From positions 112,194 through 176,193 of the forward strand of contig CAZYJR010000004.1 in NCBI GenBank assembly GCA_964647905.1: a stretch of DNA of 64,000 nt, in the 5' to 3' direction. Position numbers and translations under genes: made by a program. Source of the DNA: CAZYJR01 sp964647905 (lineage in GTDB: Bacteria; Desulfobacterota; DSM-4660; Desulfatiglandales; HGW-15). Under the pieces are notes generated by a model. It saw nothing but the letters and a program-made list of their open reading frames with translations, made no database searches and was not told the DNA's origin. Below are positions 15,212 through 24,359 of the stretch, piece by piece. The number at the start of each line of letters is the position of its first letter. Position 1 is the first letter of the stretch.

Positions 15212-16933
15212 ATGCTCTTCTCGATACTTCTCTACAGCGCTCTTCTGGTCTTTTTCCTGGGTACGACGTGGAGGGTCTCAGCGTGGTTCACCCGCAAGGT
15301 GGGCCCCGAGTCCCGCCGCATCCCGGCCTCCCGGAGGCTGCTTGCAGCGCTTCGCGGCGCTCTCGGGGCGGTCTTCAGCCGGAGGATAGGGGCGGCGTTT
15401 CGGGTCCTCTTGATGGACGTGATACTTCAGCGAAGGATAATCAAGGAGGACTTCCTGCGCTGGATCATGCATATGTGCCTCTTCTGGGGCTTCATGCTCC
15501 TTCTGCTCATGCACGCCCTGGACGAGCTCGTGACAGCGAAACTCTTCGAGGAGTACTGGTCGACCGCCAACCCGTTCTTCTTCCTGAGGGACGCATTCGG
15601 CGTCTTGGTCTTGATAGGCCTGGCCATTGCCTTTTACCGCCGCTTCATTCTCAAGGTCTCCCGCCTCGAGACCCGCAGGCCGGATATAACGGCGATCGTC
15701 ATATTGGGCGTGCTCATGGTCTCGGGCTTTCTGCTGCAGGGGGCCAAGACGCTCTCCCATCGGGAGTACGGGCGGATGGTCGAGGAGTGGGCCGGAACCG
15801 ATGACCCGGCCGAGCTGAGGGCCCTGGAGAGCTACTGGGTGGAGGAGCTCGGGCTCCATTCCCCGGACTTCGAGCCCCCCTTCTCGGAGGAGGTCCTATC
15901 CCAGGGGAGGGAGCTCCACGAGATGAGCTGCTCCTTCTGCCACGCCCCTTCCCAGTGGGCGTTTGCGAGCTACGGAGCGAACCGGGTCATGCAGCCGGCC
16001 GCCTCCTTCATGGAGCGGGTCAACGCGGTCCTTATCCTCTGGCACATCCACATCCTGGCCTGTTTCATAGGGCTGGCCTATGTGCCCTTCGGCAAGATGT
16101 TCCACGCGATATCCACCCCGGTAGGCCTGGTGGTGAGCGCCCTGGTCGAGCGGGGGAGATCGGATCCGGCCAACGTGGCCACGAGGCAGGCCGTGGAGCT
16201 GGATGCCTGCACCCAATGCGGTACCTGCAGCCTGAGATGCTCGGTCTTGGCCGCTGCCGAGGCCTTTGAAAACCCCCTCATACTCCCTTCCGAAAGGATG
16301 GAGGCCCTCCGCGGCCTGGGGCGGGACGGGAGCCCCCTGCCCGCAGAAGAGGAGGCCCTGAGGCGGGGGGCCTGCATATGCTCGAACTGCGACCGCTGCA
16401 CTGTGGTCTGCCCGGCCGGGATCAACCTGAGGGAGCTTTGGGCGGATGTTCGCGAGGACCTGCTTCAATCCGGCGGTGCCGAACCGGCGGTGCTCTCGCC
16501 CTTTTCCTTTTACAGGGGGCTCCGGAGGGAGGCCGTCGAGAGGATGGCGGAGTACGGCGCGCCTCTCTCTAGGGCGTGGGAGTATTTGACCGGCGGCGAA
16601 AAAGAGGAAGAAGGCCCCTTGGCCTTGACCGGCCCGGTCGAGGCGGGCGCCGACCCGGTCTTGGATTCGGGCCGGTTCAAGGACTGCTTCGGGTGCCGGA
16701 ACTGCACCTCGGTCTGCCCGGTGGTGGTCATTTACGATGAGCCGGGCGAGCACCTGGGGCTCCTGCCTCATCAGATCATGGCCTGCCTGGGGCTGGGGCT
16801 TCAGGATGCGGCCGGGCTGTCCAGGATGCTGTGGGACTGCGCGACCTGCTACCAGTGCGAGGAGCACTGCCCGCAGGGGGTGCGGGTGACCGAAGTATTG
16901 TACGCCTTGAAAAACAGGGCGGTAAAGGGATGA
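15212..16933 (+). CDS. Membrane HdrDE-like fusion: cytochrome b, c-heme motif and four Fe-S motifs
   Basis: The 573-residue product starts at ATG 15212 after AGGAGG. Residues about 1-320 form a nitrate-reductase-gamma/HdrE-like membrane domain with several hydrophobic helices and spaced histidines for b-type heme. A CxxCH motif (C240, C243, H244) inside this domain suggests an extra covalent c-type heme. Residues about 333-405 and 490-560 each contain a pair of cysteine-rich iron-sulfur motifs (CTQCGTC, CICSNCDRC; CFGCRNC, CATCYQCEEHC). It would link the quinone or periplasmic cytochrome pool to the HdrB/HdrA subunits encoded next. Known relatives are HdrE, DsrM and TmcC-type proteins; this exact fusion is less usual. 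Confidence 0.85.
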   Translation: MLFSILLYSALLVFFLGTTWRVSAWFTRKVGPESRRIPASRRLLAALRGALGAVFSRRIGAAFRVLLMDVILQRRIIKEDFLRWIMHMCLFWGFMLLLLMHALDELVTAKLFEEYWSTANPFFFLRDAFGVLVLIGLAIAFYRRFILKVSRLETRRPDITAIVILGVLMVSGFLLQGAKTLSHREYGRMVEEWAGTDDPAELRALESYWVEELGLHSPDFEPPFSEEVLSQGRELHEMSCSFCHAPSQWAFASYGANRVMQPAASFMERVNAVLILWHIHILACFIGLAYVPFGKMFHAISTPVGLVVSALVERGRSDPANVATRQAVELDACTQCGTCSLRCSVLAAAEAFENPLILPSERMEALRGLGRDGSPLPAEEEALRRGACICSNCDRCTVVCPAGINLRELWADVREDLLQSGGAEPAVLSPFSFYRGLRREAVERMAEYGAPLSRAWEYLTGGEKEEEGPLALTGPVEAGADPVLDSGRFKDCFGCRNCTSVCPVVVIYDEPGEHLGLLPHQIMACLGLGLQDAAGLSRMLWDCATCYQCEEHCPQGVRVTEVLYALKNRAVKG

Positions 16934-16956
16934 TACCGGACGGTATGGAGTAGGGT

Positions 16957-17814
16957 ATGGCGAAATACGCTCTTTTCCTGGGCTGCAATATCCCCGCGCG
17001 GGTAAAGGAATACGAGAGCTCTGCCCGGGCTGTGCTGGAGAGGCTGGGGGTGGGACTGGAGGACTGCCGCTGGTTCACTTGCTGCGGTTATCCCTTGCGC
17101 AACCTGGACCGGGGGGCGTTTCTCCTCTCGGCCGCCCGCAACCTGGCCCTGGCCCGGGGAATGGGGCTGGACATGATGGTCCTCTGCAAGTGCTGCTTCG
17201 GATCGCTCAAGGCGGCGCAGCACATCCTGGCCGAGGACGGCGAGGCTCGCGGAGAGGTGGAGCGAAAGCTCCGGACCTGGGGCCTGGAATACGCCCCGGG
17301 TGTGGAGGTCAAGCACATACTGAGCGTCCTCCGTCACGAGGTGGGCCTGGAAGCCCTAAAGGAGCGGATTTCCCGGCCCCTTTCGGGTCTGGCGATCGCG
17401 GCCCATTACGGGTGCCATGCCCTGCGGCCCAGCCGGGTGACCGGGTTCGATGATCCGGTCGCCCCCCGCATCCTGGACGAGCTGGTGGAGGCGACCGGGG
17501 CCCGGAGCCTCAGGTGGGACCCGAAGCTTGACTGCTGCGGGGCGCCGCTTCTCGGTTTAAACGACGAGCTCTCGATGGCCCTGGCAGGCGGCAAGCTCGA
17601 AAGGGCGGGCCGGGCCGGCGCCGACTATGTCTGTACGGCCTGCCCCTACTGCCAGATGCAGTTCGACGCGGCCCGGGAAAGAGCAGCGGGAGGCCCGGCC
17701 GTTGTCCCTGCGGTGCTCTATACCCGGCTCCTCGCCCACGGCATGGGCATCCGGGACGAACAATTGGAAATCAAACCGAGCGCCGCCGCCGGGGGAGCCG
17801 GTGAGGCGGCTTGA
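16957..17814 (+). CDS. hdrB: HdrB-like subunit (two CCG domains)
   Basis: The protein has 285 residues with two CCG repeats: C-x(n)-CCGYP with CKCC, and HYGCHAL with CCGAP and CTACPYC. In heterodisulfide reductase these cysteines bind two non-cubane [4Fe-4S] clusters that cleave disulfides. It begins 23 bases after the HdrDE-like gene and is followed by hdrA, so the three form one operon. The substrate in a bacterium is more likely an unknown disulfide or an electron carrier than CoM-S-S-CoB. Confidence 0.9.
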   Translation: MAKYALFLGCNIPARVKEYESSARAVLERLGVGLEDCRWFTCCGYPLRNLDRGAFLLSAARNLALARGMGLDMMVLCKCCFGSLKAAQHILAEDGEARGEVERKLRTWGLEYAPGVEVKHILSVLRHEVGLEALKERISRPLSGLAIAAHYGCHALRPSRVTGFDDPVAPRILDELVEATGARSLRWDPKLDCCGAPLLGLNDELSMALAGGKLERAGRAGADYVCTACPYCQMQFDAARERAAGGPAVVPAVLYTRLLAHGMGIRDEQLEIKPSAAAGGAGEAA

Positions 17815-17899
17815 GATATGCGGGGTCCGCTCGGATGAAAAGGAGGGTGCCCCCTTGCAGGGGAAAACCCGCGGGCTGCTTGACTATGCGGAGTGATTG

Positions 17900-20800
17900 A
17901 TGATGAACAAGAGAACAGGTGCCGTATTGGTAGTGGGAGGTGGGATCACCGGCATGCAGTCGGCGCTGGACCTGGCGAACTCCGGCTTTTTCGTCTATCT
18001 GGTCGAGCGGTCGAGCTCCATCGGCGGGATGATGTCCCAACTGGACAAGACCTTCCCCACCAATGATTGTGCCATGTGAATAATCTCGCCCAAACTGGTC
18101 GAGGTCGGCCGGCACATAAACATCGAGCTGCTCACTCTCTCCGAGGTAAAGGATATCTCCGGCGGGAGCGGGGAATTCAGGGTCCGGGTCCTGCAGCGCC
18201 CCAGGTTCGTGGACCTGGACAAGTGTATAGCGTGCGGGGCCTGTTCCGAGAAGTGCCCCAAGAAGGTCCCTGATGAATATAATGAAGAGCTGGTAAAGAG
18301 AAAGGCGATATACCTCAAGTACCCCCAGGCCGTCCCCCTGAAGTACGCCATAGACCCTGATCAATGTATCAAGCTTACCAAGGGAAAATGCGGCAACTGC
18401 CAAAAAGTCTGCCCGGCCGGGGCCGTGGACTACGATGATACGGAGCGGGAGATCGACCTGGAGGTGGGGGCGGTGATCCTGGCAGACGGCTCGGAAGCCT
18501 ATGACCCGGGGGCGCGGGACACTTACGGCTACCGCGATAATCCGGACGTAGTAACCAGCCTGGAGTTCGAGCGCATGCTCTCGGCCTCCGGTCCCTACGG
18601 GGGGCACCTGGTGAGGCCTTCGGACGGGAAGGAGCCCTCGAGCATCGCCTGGCTCCAGTGCGTGGGATCCAGGGATGCGAACCCGGGGGGCCGGGGCTAC
18701 TGCTCGGGCGTTTGCTGCACCTATGCGATCAAGGAGGCGGTCCTGGCCAAGGAGCACGCCAAGGCCGGGCTGGACGCGGCGATCTTCTATATCGACATCC
18801 GCACCACGGGCAAGGACTTCGAAAGATACTACAACCGGGCCGAGATTGAACAAGGGGTGCGGTTCGTCAAGGCCAGGGTCTCGCACGTGGAGAAGCGGAA
18901 CGGGAAGAACCGCATCCGCTACGTGGACGAGCAAGGCAGGAGGGTGGAGGAGGACTTTGATATCGTGGTCTTGTCCGTGGGCCTGGGGGCCTCCGGGGAA
19001 GGCGTCCAATCGGCCGCCACCCTGGGCGTGGACCTGGACCACTACCGCTTTGTGGCCACCGGCGGCTTCACCCCGGTGAGGACGTCCAGGCCCGGCGTCT
19101 ACGTGTGCGGGACCCGCCAGGCGCCAAAGGACATCCCGGCTTCGGTGGTGGACGCGGGCGCGGCGGTTGCCGAAGCCGCGGTGGATCTCGCCGATTCCCG
19201 CTGGGAGTTCACCAGGACCCCTTCCATTCCCGAGGAGAGGGACATCCGGGGGATGCCCCCGAGGATCGGTGTATTCGTCTGTTGCTGCGGGACCAACATC
19301 GCAGGAGTGGTGGACGTTGAGCAGGTGGTGGAGTTCGCGCGGAGGCTGCCCTATGTGGCCTATGCCGAGCAGAACCTCTTCAGCTGCTCCCAGGACACCC
19401 AGGACAAGATGGCCCGGCTCATAAGGGACAAGGGCCTCAACCGCGTCGTGGTGGCCGCTTGCACTCCCAAGACCCACGAGCCCTTGTTCCAGGAGACCAT
19501 GACACGCGCCGGGCTGAGCAAGTATCTCTTCGAGATGGCCAACATACGCAATCAGTGCTCCTGGGTGCATAGGGACGACCCGCAGGCGGCCACCCAAAAG
19601 GCCAAGGACCTGGTGGCCATGGCGGTGGCCAAGGCCGGACTCCTCGAGCCTTTGAAGGAGCCGGTCCTGGAGATAACCCGGACCGCACTTGTTATAGGCG
19701 GTGGTATCGCAGGCATGGAGGCCGCAAGGACCCTGGCCAATCAAGGCTTTCCCACTTACCTCGTGGAAAGAGACACCCAACTGGGCGGCAATGCCCTCTT
19801 CCTCCACGAGACGTGGAAAGGGGAGCCGGTTCGGCCCTACCTCACCGAGCTGATCGATGACGTCATTGTTCACCCGGGGATCGAGGTCTTGCCGGGATCG
19901 GAAGTCGTGGAGGTGGAGGGCTTCGTGGGCAACTTCCGGACCATGGTGAGCAGGGGCCGCGAGAGCAGGATGCTCAAGCACGGGGTTACCATCGTGGCCA
20001 CAGGGGCGGGTGAGCACAAGCCCGAGGAATACCTCTACGGCGGGCACCCGGGGGTGGTCACCGGTCTGGAGCTCCAAGGCCGGCTGAATCAAGGGGACGA
20101 TTCACTGGGGCGCATCGGCTCGGCGGTCTTCCTCCAATGCGTGGGATCCCGCATCCCTGAGCGGCCATACTGCTCAAAGGTCTGCTGCACCCAGTCGATC
20201 AAGAGCGCCCTGGTGCTCAAGTCGCTCAACCCCTCCATGAACGTCTTCATAGTGTACAGGGACATGCGGCCGTACGGACTGCGGGAGGACCTCTACCGGG
20301 AGGCCAGGGAAGCGGGGGTCGTCTTTGTCAGATACCGCGCCGGGGAGGGCTTCGACGTAAGGCCGCAGGGCGGGGCCCTGAAGGCGGCCTTTACCGACAC
20401 CACCTTGAACCGGCGCATGGAGGTCTCGGCCGATCTCCTGGTGCTGGCCGCGGCGGTGGAGCCGGAAGGGGAGACCCCCATCCCCAGCCTCTACAAGATC
20501 CCGCGAAACGAAGACGGGTTTTACGCCGAAGCCCACGTCAAGCTCCGTCCGGTGGACTTTACCACGGACGGGGTCTTCGTCTGCGGCCTGGCCCACTCCC
20601 CCAAGCCGGTGGACGAGAGCATCGCCCAGGCCCGGGCGGCCGCGGCCAGGGCCGCCTCCCTCCTGGCGTCATCACGGATCCCGGTGAGCGGGACCGTGGC
20701 CCGGATCAATCCGGCTCTGTGCAGCATGTGCGGGGTATGCGCCTCCATATGCCCCTTCTCTGCGCCGGCCCCGGACGAGAACACGGGAAAGATGGCCATC

Positions 20801-20917
20801 CAGGCCACACTGTGCAAGGGCTGCGGCCTGTGCGCGGCTTCCTGCCGCTCAGGGGCGATCGGTCTCAAGGGCTTCGACACCTCCCAGATATTCGCCATGA
20901 TCGAACAGGCGGTATAG
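17900..20917 (+). CDS. hdrA: Double HdrA flavoprotein with selenocysteine encoded by UGA at 18077-18079
   Basis: Read through the in-frame TGA, the product has 1005 residues. Residues 1-330 form an HdrA-like unit: FAD-binding GGGITGMQSALDLANSG, then FPTNDCAM-U-IISPKLVEVGRH, then ferredoxin motifs CIACGACSEKC and CGNCQKVC. Residues about 450-1005 form a second, complete HdrA unit with CCCGTN, SCSQDTQ, a second GGGIAGMEAA flavin motif and a C-terminal pair of ferredoxin motifs (CSMCGVCASIC, CKGCGLCAASC). The position of the TGA is where HdrA proteins have Cys or Sec, and homology continues without a gap on both sides. HdrA bifurcates electrons on its flavin. Start ATG 17900 (17903 possible). 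Confidence 0.92.
18083..18105 (+). promoter_or_regulatory. Candidate bacterial SECIS hairpin
   Basis: Starting three bases after the UGA, 18083-18091 can pair with 18097-18105: nine positions, eight paired (one G-U) and one mismatch, closing a 5-base loop AAACT at 18092-18096. Bacterial SECIS elements lie inside the coding region directly after the UGA, so location fits. The loop lies nearer to the UGA than in E. coli fdhF, and folding was done by eye. Confidence 0.4.
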
Positions 20918-20968
20918 GCGGCCGGCCTGTAAAGGCCTTTTGCCCGATTGCGACCCCGAATCCATGCT

Positions 20969-20998
20969 TTGACTTTTACTGTTTGCAGTGCCCATAAT
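20969..20998 (+). promoter_or_regulatory. Candidate promoter upstream of the cyclic-nucleotide-binding gene
   Basis: TTGACT (20969-20974) and CATAAT (20993-20998) with an 18-base spacer, each one mismatch from consensus, 129 bases before the next start codon. Confidence 0.4.
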
Positions 20999-21126
20999 GC
21001 ATTTATGGATGGGCTCTAGCCTACGAAGTAGACAGGTGCAGTGTCTTTTCACGGCGTCTTTTCAGTCCTGAATCGATCGTTCGGGATTGGCGGGGGGAGA
21101 TTCGGGACGGCGGAAAGGAGGAGGCC

Positions 21127-21582
21127 ATGATCGAGGTCGACCAATTGAGGAGCATCCGCATGCTCAGCTACCTCTCGGACGAGATGCTCGTCAAGTTGCA
21201 GCCCGTTACATCCATCATGGAATTCAAGGCCGGCGAGTTCATATTCAAGGAAAAGGAGTATGCCGAATACCTCTACTCCATTATGGAGGGGAGCGTCGGT
21301 TTGGAGATGGAGAAAGACCCCTCCAGGCTGATACTGCTTACCAAGATCGGTCGTTGCATGACCTTCGGATTCTCAGCCCTGCTGGATACCGATCGCAGGC
21401 AGTACCTGGGTTATGCCAGGGCGCTTACGGACACCTATCTCTTCGCTTGGAAAGGGGCGGAGCTCGAAAAGCTCTTTGTCCGGGACTACGAGATGGGATT
21501 CCTGATAATGAGGCGCATAGCCAACATCATTGAAAAGAGGCTGGAGGTCGCCAAGGCCCAGCTCGTGGACCTCTACCAGTAA
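21127..21582 (+). CDS. Cyclic-nucleotide-binding-domain protein
   Basis: The 151-residue protein is a single cNMP-binding beta-roll: IRMLSYLSDEMLVKLQPV (N-terminal helix), FKAGEFIFKEKEYAEYLYSIMEGSVGLEME (strands), TFGFSALLD (phosphate-binding cassette position, without the usual R in the FGE...RxA motif) and a C-terminal helix region. There is no DNA-binding helix-turn-helix, unlike CRP/FNR. It starts after AAAGGAGG. It lies downstream of hdrA on the same strand, followed by a terminator, so it may sense redox or nucleotide state for the Hdr complex. Confidence 0.8.
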   Translation: MIEVDQLRSIRMLSYLSDEMLVKLQPVTSIMEFKAGEFIFKEKEYAEYLYSIMEGSVGLEMEKDPSRLILLTKIGRCMTFGFSALLDTDRRQYLGYARALTDTYLFAWKGAELEKLFVRDYEMGFLIMRRIANIIEKRLEVAKAQLVDLYQ

Positions 21583-21615
21583 GCCGAGGCCCCTGATCGC
21601 CGCGGCCCTCCATCA

Positions 21616-21645
21616 CCCGGGCAGGGTGACTGCCGGGATTTTTTC
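21616..21645 (+). terminator. Rho-independent terminator
   Basis: CCCGGGCA and TGCCGGG arms around GGGTGAC, with one bulged base, followed by a T run interrupted once. It ends the hdr/cNMP transcript. Confidence 0.65.
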
Positions 21646-21756
21646 TTGACATCACCTCAGGGCCCACCTACGGTTATTTTGTAGTTAAAATGTGATTAGA
21701 TTGTAATGGTAGGTTAACGTGCAAAGGGTTCCCTTGGCGGTCGTTAAGCCGGCGTT

Positions 21757-21975
21757 ATGTCAATGCTTTTTTCCGGAAGTGAGAGCGACGTGGCAAACGA
21801 TAAGGAAAGCAACCACACTGACGAGAGGGCGCCCGGCCGCAGCGGCAAGGTGAAGTTCGAGGTCTACGGGGAGGAGATGATCGAAAAGAAGGTCAAATCC
21901 AGCGGCAACAGCGGCCGGGTATACCTGCCTCCGGACTGGGTGGATCATCACGTCAAGATCATCCGGATCGATTAG
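21757..21975 (+). CDS. DUF2080-family small protein (transposon-associated)
   Basis: The 72-residue product has a hydrophilic N-terminus and the ending EEMIEKKVKSSGNSGRVYLP and DWVDHHVKIIRID, the signature of DUF2080 proteins. These are AbrB-like small proteins often encoded next to transposons or in archaeal and bacterial mobile DNA. Here there is no transposase nearby. A DNA-binding role is likely from the fold but not proven. Confidence 0.75.
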   Translation: MSMLFSGSESDVANDKESNHTDERAPGRSGKVKFEVYGEEMIEKKVKSSGNSGRVYLPPDWVDHHVKIIRID

Positions 21976-22058
21976 CCCGAGCCCGGCAGGAAGAGAACCG
22001 CTCCTCACCGGGGGCTGTTCCCGGTGGGCGGCCGGGCTTGCAAGGAAGGATAAGGGCC

Positions 22059-22496
22059 GTGGAGAACGTGGAGATCAGGAGGCTGGAGCTCGGTGATGAG
22101 GACCGGATAGGCGAGATCCAGGAGCGCATCACCAAGTCCAAGGTAAACGACGATTTTTTGGAGATCATCCGGGAGTACGCTGTAAAGCCGGATAACGCCT
22201 GCTTTGTGGCCGAGTACGAAGGCCGGGTGGTGGGTTTCATGATAAGCAGCATCCTCTCCGGGGTCTTCGGGGCCGAGAAGAGCGCGTGGATAGCCATACT
22301 CGGAGTGGACCCCAAGTACATGGGCCGGGATATCGGCCGCGCCCTGGCCGCGGAGATATTCGCCTTCTACAAGGAGAGGGGGATCAAGAACATCTATACC
22401 AGTGTGAGATGGGACTCCACCGACCTGCTCTCCTTTTTCAAGACCCTGGGGTTCGACCGGAGCAACTTCATCAACCTCCGCCGGGTCCTGGACTGA
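22059..22496 (+). CDS. GNAT-family N-acetyltransferase
   Basis: The 145-residue product starts at GTG 22059, eight bases after AAGGAAGG; upstream in-frame TTG is less likely. The acetyl-CoA loop appears as ILGVDPKYMGRDIGRAL (Q/R-x-x-G-x-G/A variant), preceded by strand VVGFMISSI and followed by YTSVRWDSTDLLSFFKTLGF. It resembles RimI-like ribosomal or small-molecule acetyltransferases. The substrate is unknown. Confidence 0.85.
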   Translation: MENVEIRRLELGDEDRIGEIQERITKSKVNDDFLEIIREYAVKPDNACFVAEYEGRVVGFMISSILSGVFGAEKSAWIAILGVDPKYMGRDIGRALAAEIFAFYKERGIKNIYTSVRWDSTDLLSFFKTLGFDRSNFINLRRVLD

Positions 22497-22591
22497 GACA
22501 AAGGGATTCCCGCCCGCCTCCCCGGCCGGCCGGCCCGCCGGAAAGCTCCCTGCGAGTGGAAGCGTCAATCAATGCTCCTTGAGAGAGGTGT

Positions 22592-23377
22592 ATGAGCGAT
22601 ATGTTTGTTGCGGGAATAGACTGCGGCGCCGGGAACACGCAGGCGGTCATACTCAAAGACGCCGCAGTGATCGGCAGGGCCGGGGTCAAGACGGGCTTTG
22701 ACCGGGTGGAGGCGGTGGAGACGGCCCTTGCCCGGGCGCTCGAAGAGGCGGGCGTAGAGCGCGGGGACTTGGCCGGGATCGGAGGAACCGGGGCCGGCGG
22801 GAACGCGGTCAAGACCGCGGATGTCGAGGTCTCCGAGGAAACGGCCATGGCAAAGGGGGCCCGTTTCTATTTTCCCGGGGCGAGGACAGTGGCGGGCGTG
22901 GGCGCGGAAGAGGCCCGGGCGGTCAGGCTGGGAGAGGACGGAGAAGTGGAAGACCGTGTGGTCAATGAGAGGTGCGCCGCCGGCGCCGGCCTTTTCATCG
23001 AGAGCATGAGCCGGGCCCTGGGGATACCTCTCGAAGAGATGGGGCCCCTGGCGCTGGCATCCGACCGGACCGTCCCCATGAACGCCCAATGCGTCGTATT
23101 CGCCGAGTTCGAGGTGGTGCGCCTGCTCCATTCCAATACGGAGAAGAGGGACATAAGCAGGGCCGTACACGACGCCGTGGCCGGCCGTATCGTATCCATG
23201 CTCCGCCGGCTGGGGATCGCCGGGGACTTGGTGATGATAGGCGGCGTGGCCTGCAACCCGGGCATAGTGGAGGCTGTGAAGCGGGATCTGGGGCTCGATC
23301 GGGTCCATGTTCCGGAGCTCCCGGAGTATGCCGCCGCCCTCGGAGCGGCCCTGGCCGCGGCTGATACGGTCTCCTGA
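22592..23377 (+). CDS. BadF/BcrA-type ATPase (activator of radical dehydratase or benzoyl-CoA reductase), subunit 1
   Basis: The protein has 261 residues of the ASKHA ATPase fold. The first phosphate loop reads GIDCGAGNTQAV, where most relatives have D-x-G-S-T-T/S. The two cysteines that hold the shared [4Fe-4S] cluster of the dimer are visible in NERCAAGAG and MNAQCVVF. Such activators use ATP to push electrons at very low potential into 2-hydroxyacyl-CoA dehydratases or class I benzoyl-CoA reductases. A second, different homologue follows 73 bases on, as in heterodimeric BcrA/BcrD. Confidence 0.85.
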   Translation: MSDMFVAGIDCGAGNTQAVILKDAAVIGRAGVKTGFDRVEAVETALARALEEAGVERGDLAGIGGTGAGGNAVKTADVEVSEETAMAKGARFYFPGARTVAGVGAEEARAVRLGEDGEVEDRVVNERCAAGAGLFIESMSRALGIPLEEMGPLALASDRTVPMNAQCVVFAEFEVVRLLHSNTEKRDISRAVHDAVAGRIVSMLRRLGIAGDLVMIGGVACNPGIVEAVKRDLGLDRVHVPELPEYAAALGAALAAADTVS

Positions 23378-23450
23378 TCAAGGGAGCGGCGGAGAGGCCC
23401 GGACTCGGAGAGGAGCCTTGCGGGATTGAGCGGATCGGGGGGATCAAGGG

Positions 23451-24353
23451 ATGAGACCGGACAGGACCCGGGAGTTTTGGGAATGGCCGGAGTCCAACTG
23501 GAAGAACCGGGACGTGAGCTGGCGGGAGGCGGAGTACGTAACCGCGGGCATAGACGTGGGGTCGGTCAGCTCCCAGGCCGTTATCATGGCTGACGGGGAG
23601 ATTGCGGCTTACGGGAACATGCGAACCGGGCCGGACGGCTCGGAGAGCGCCCGGAAGGCGCTGGACTTCGCCCTTGACGCCCTGGAGGACAAGCCTCCCG
23701 AGGACCGGATCGACTATATCGTGGGCACCGGGTACGGCCGCGTCAACGTGCCCATGGCCGATCGCACCGTTACGGAGATCGCCTGCCACGCCAGGGGCGC
23801 CTTTTACATCTACGGACCGGGGGTGCGAACGGTGCTTGATGTGGGTGGGCAGGACATCAAGGCCATCCGGTGCGACGAGCGGGGCAAGGTGACCGACTTC
23901 CTGATGAACGACAAGTGCGCGGCCGGAACCGGCCGGGGCATGGAGGTCTTCGCCGACCTCCTGGGGGTGCCTGTCCCGGACGCGGGGGAGCTTTCCTTCA
24001 GGGTCGAGGCTGAGCCCGGGGCCGTCTCCAACAACTGCGTGGTATACGCCAAGTCCGAGGCCGCCGGGCTTCTCAGGCGCGGGTGGAGCGCCGAGGTGGT
24101 CCTGGCCGCTTACTGCCGCGCAATGGCGGAGCGGATCTTTTCCCTGGTGGATCGGATGGGGGTGGTCCCGGAGTTCGCAGTAACCGGGGGGATGGCCAAG
24201 AACCGCGGAGTGATCGACCGGCTCATGCCCATGCTGGGGCTGGAGGCCTTGAAGACCGAGTGGGACCCTCAGATCGCCGGGGCGCTCGGCGGGGCGCTTT
24301 TCGGAAATGCGCTCTGCCGGAGGGGAAAAGCCGGGAAGAGGAAGAGGAAATGA
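23451..24353 (+). CDS. BadF/BcrA-type ATPase, subunit 2
   Basis: The protein has 300 residues with a 30-residue N-terminal extension (EFWEWPESNWKNRDVSW) known from one subunit of benzoyl-CoA-reductase activators. Phosphate loop GIDVGSVSSQAV is canonical. Cluster cysteines appear in NDKCAAGTGRGME and SNNCVVYAKSE. The C-terminal adenosine motif GGMAKNRGV is present. The catalytic BcrB/BcrC or HgdA/B-type subunits are not in the window. It ends just before the convergent minus-strand Mgl operon. Confidence 0.86.
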   Translation: MRPDRTREFWEWPESNWKNRDVSWREAEYVTAGIDVGSVSSQAVIMADGEIAAYGNMRTGPDGSESARKALDFALDALEDKPPEDRIDYIVGTGYGRVNVPMADRTVTEIACHARGAFYIYGPGVRTVLDVGGQDIKAIRCDERGKVTDFLMNDKCAAGTGRGMEVFADLLGVPVPDAGELSFRVEAEPGAVSNNCVVYAKSEAAGLLRRGWSAEVVLAAYCRAMAERIFSLVDRMGVVPEFAVTGGMAKNRGVIDRLMPMLGLEALKTEWDPQIAGALGGALFGNALCRRGKAGKRKRK

Positions 24354-24359
24354 CCCCGG

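Noticed and set aside
18077..18079. Nonsense mutation or frameshift splitting hdrA into two genes
   Set aside because: Homology continues in the same frame directly after the TGA, and the position is the known Cys/Sec site of HdrA.
17771..20092. 773-residue open frame antisense to hdrA
   Set aside because: It mirrors the codon pattern of hdrA, lacks a ribosome-binding site and shows no domain; long antisense frames are expected in high-GC DNA.
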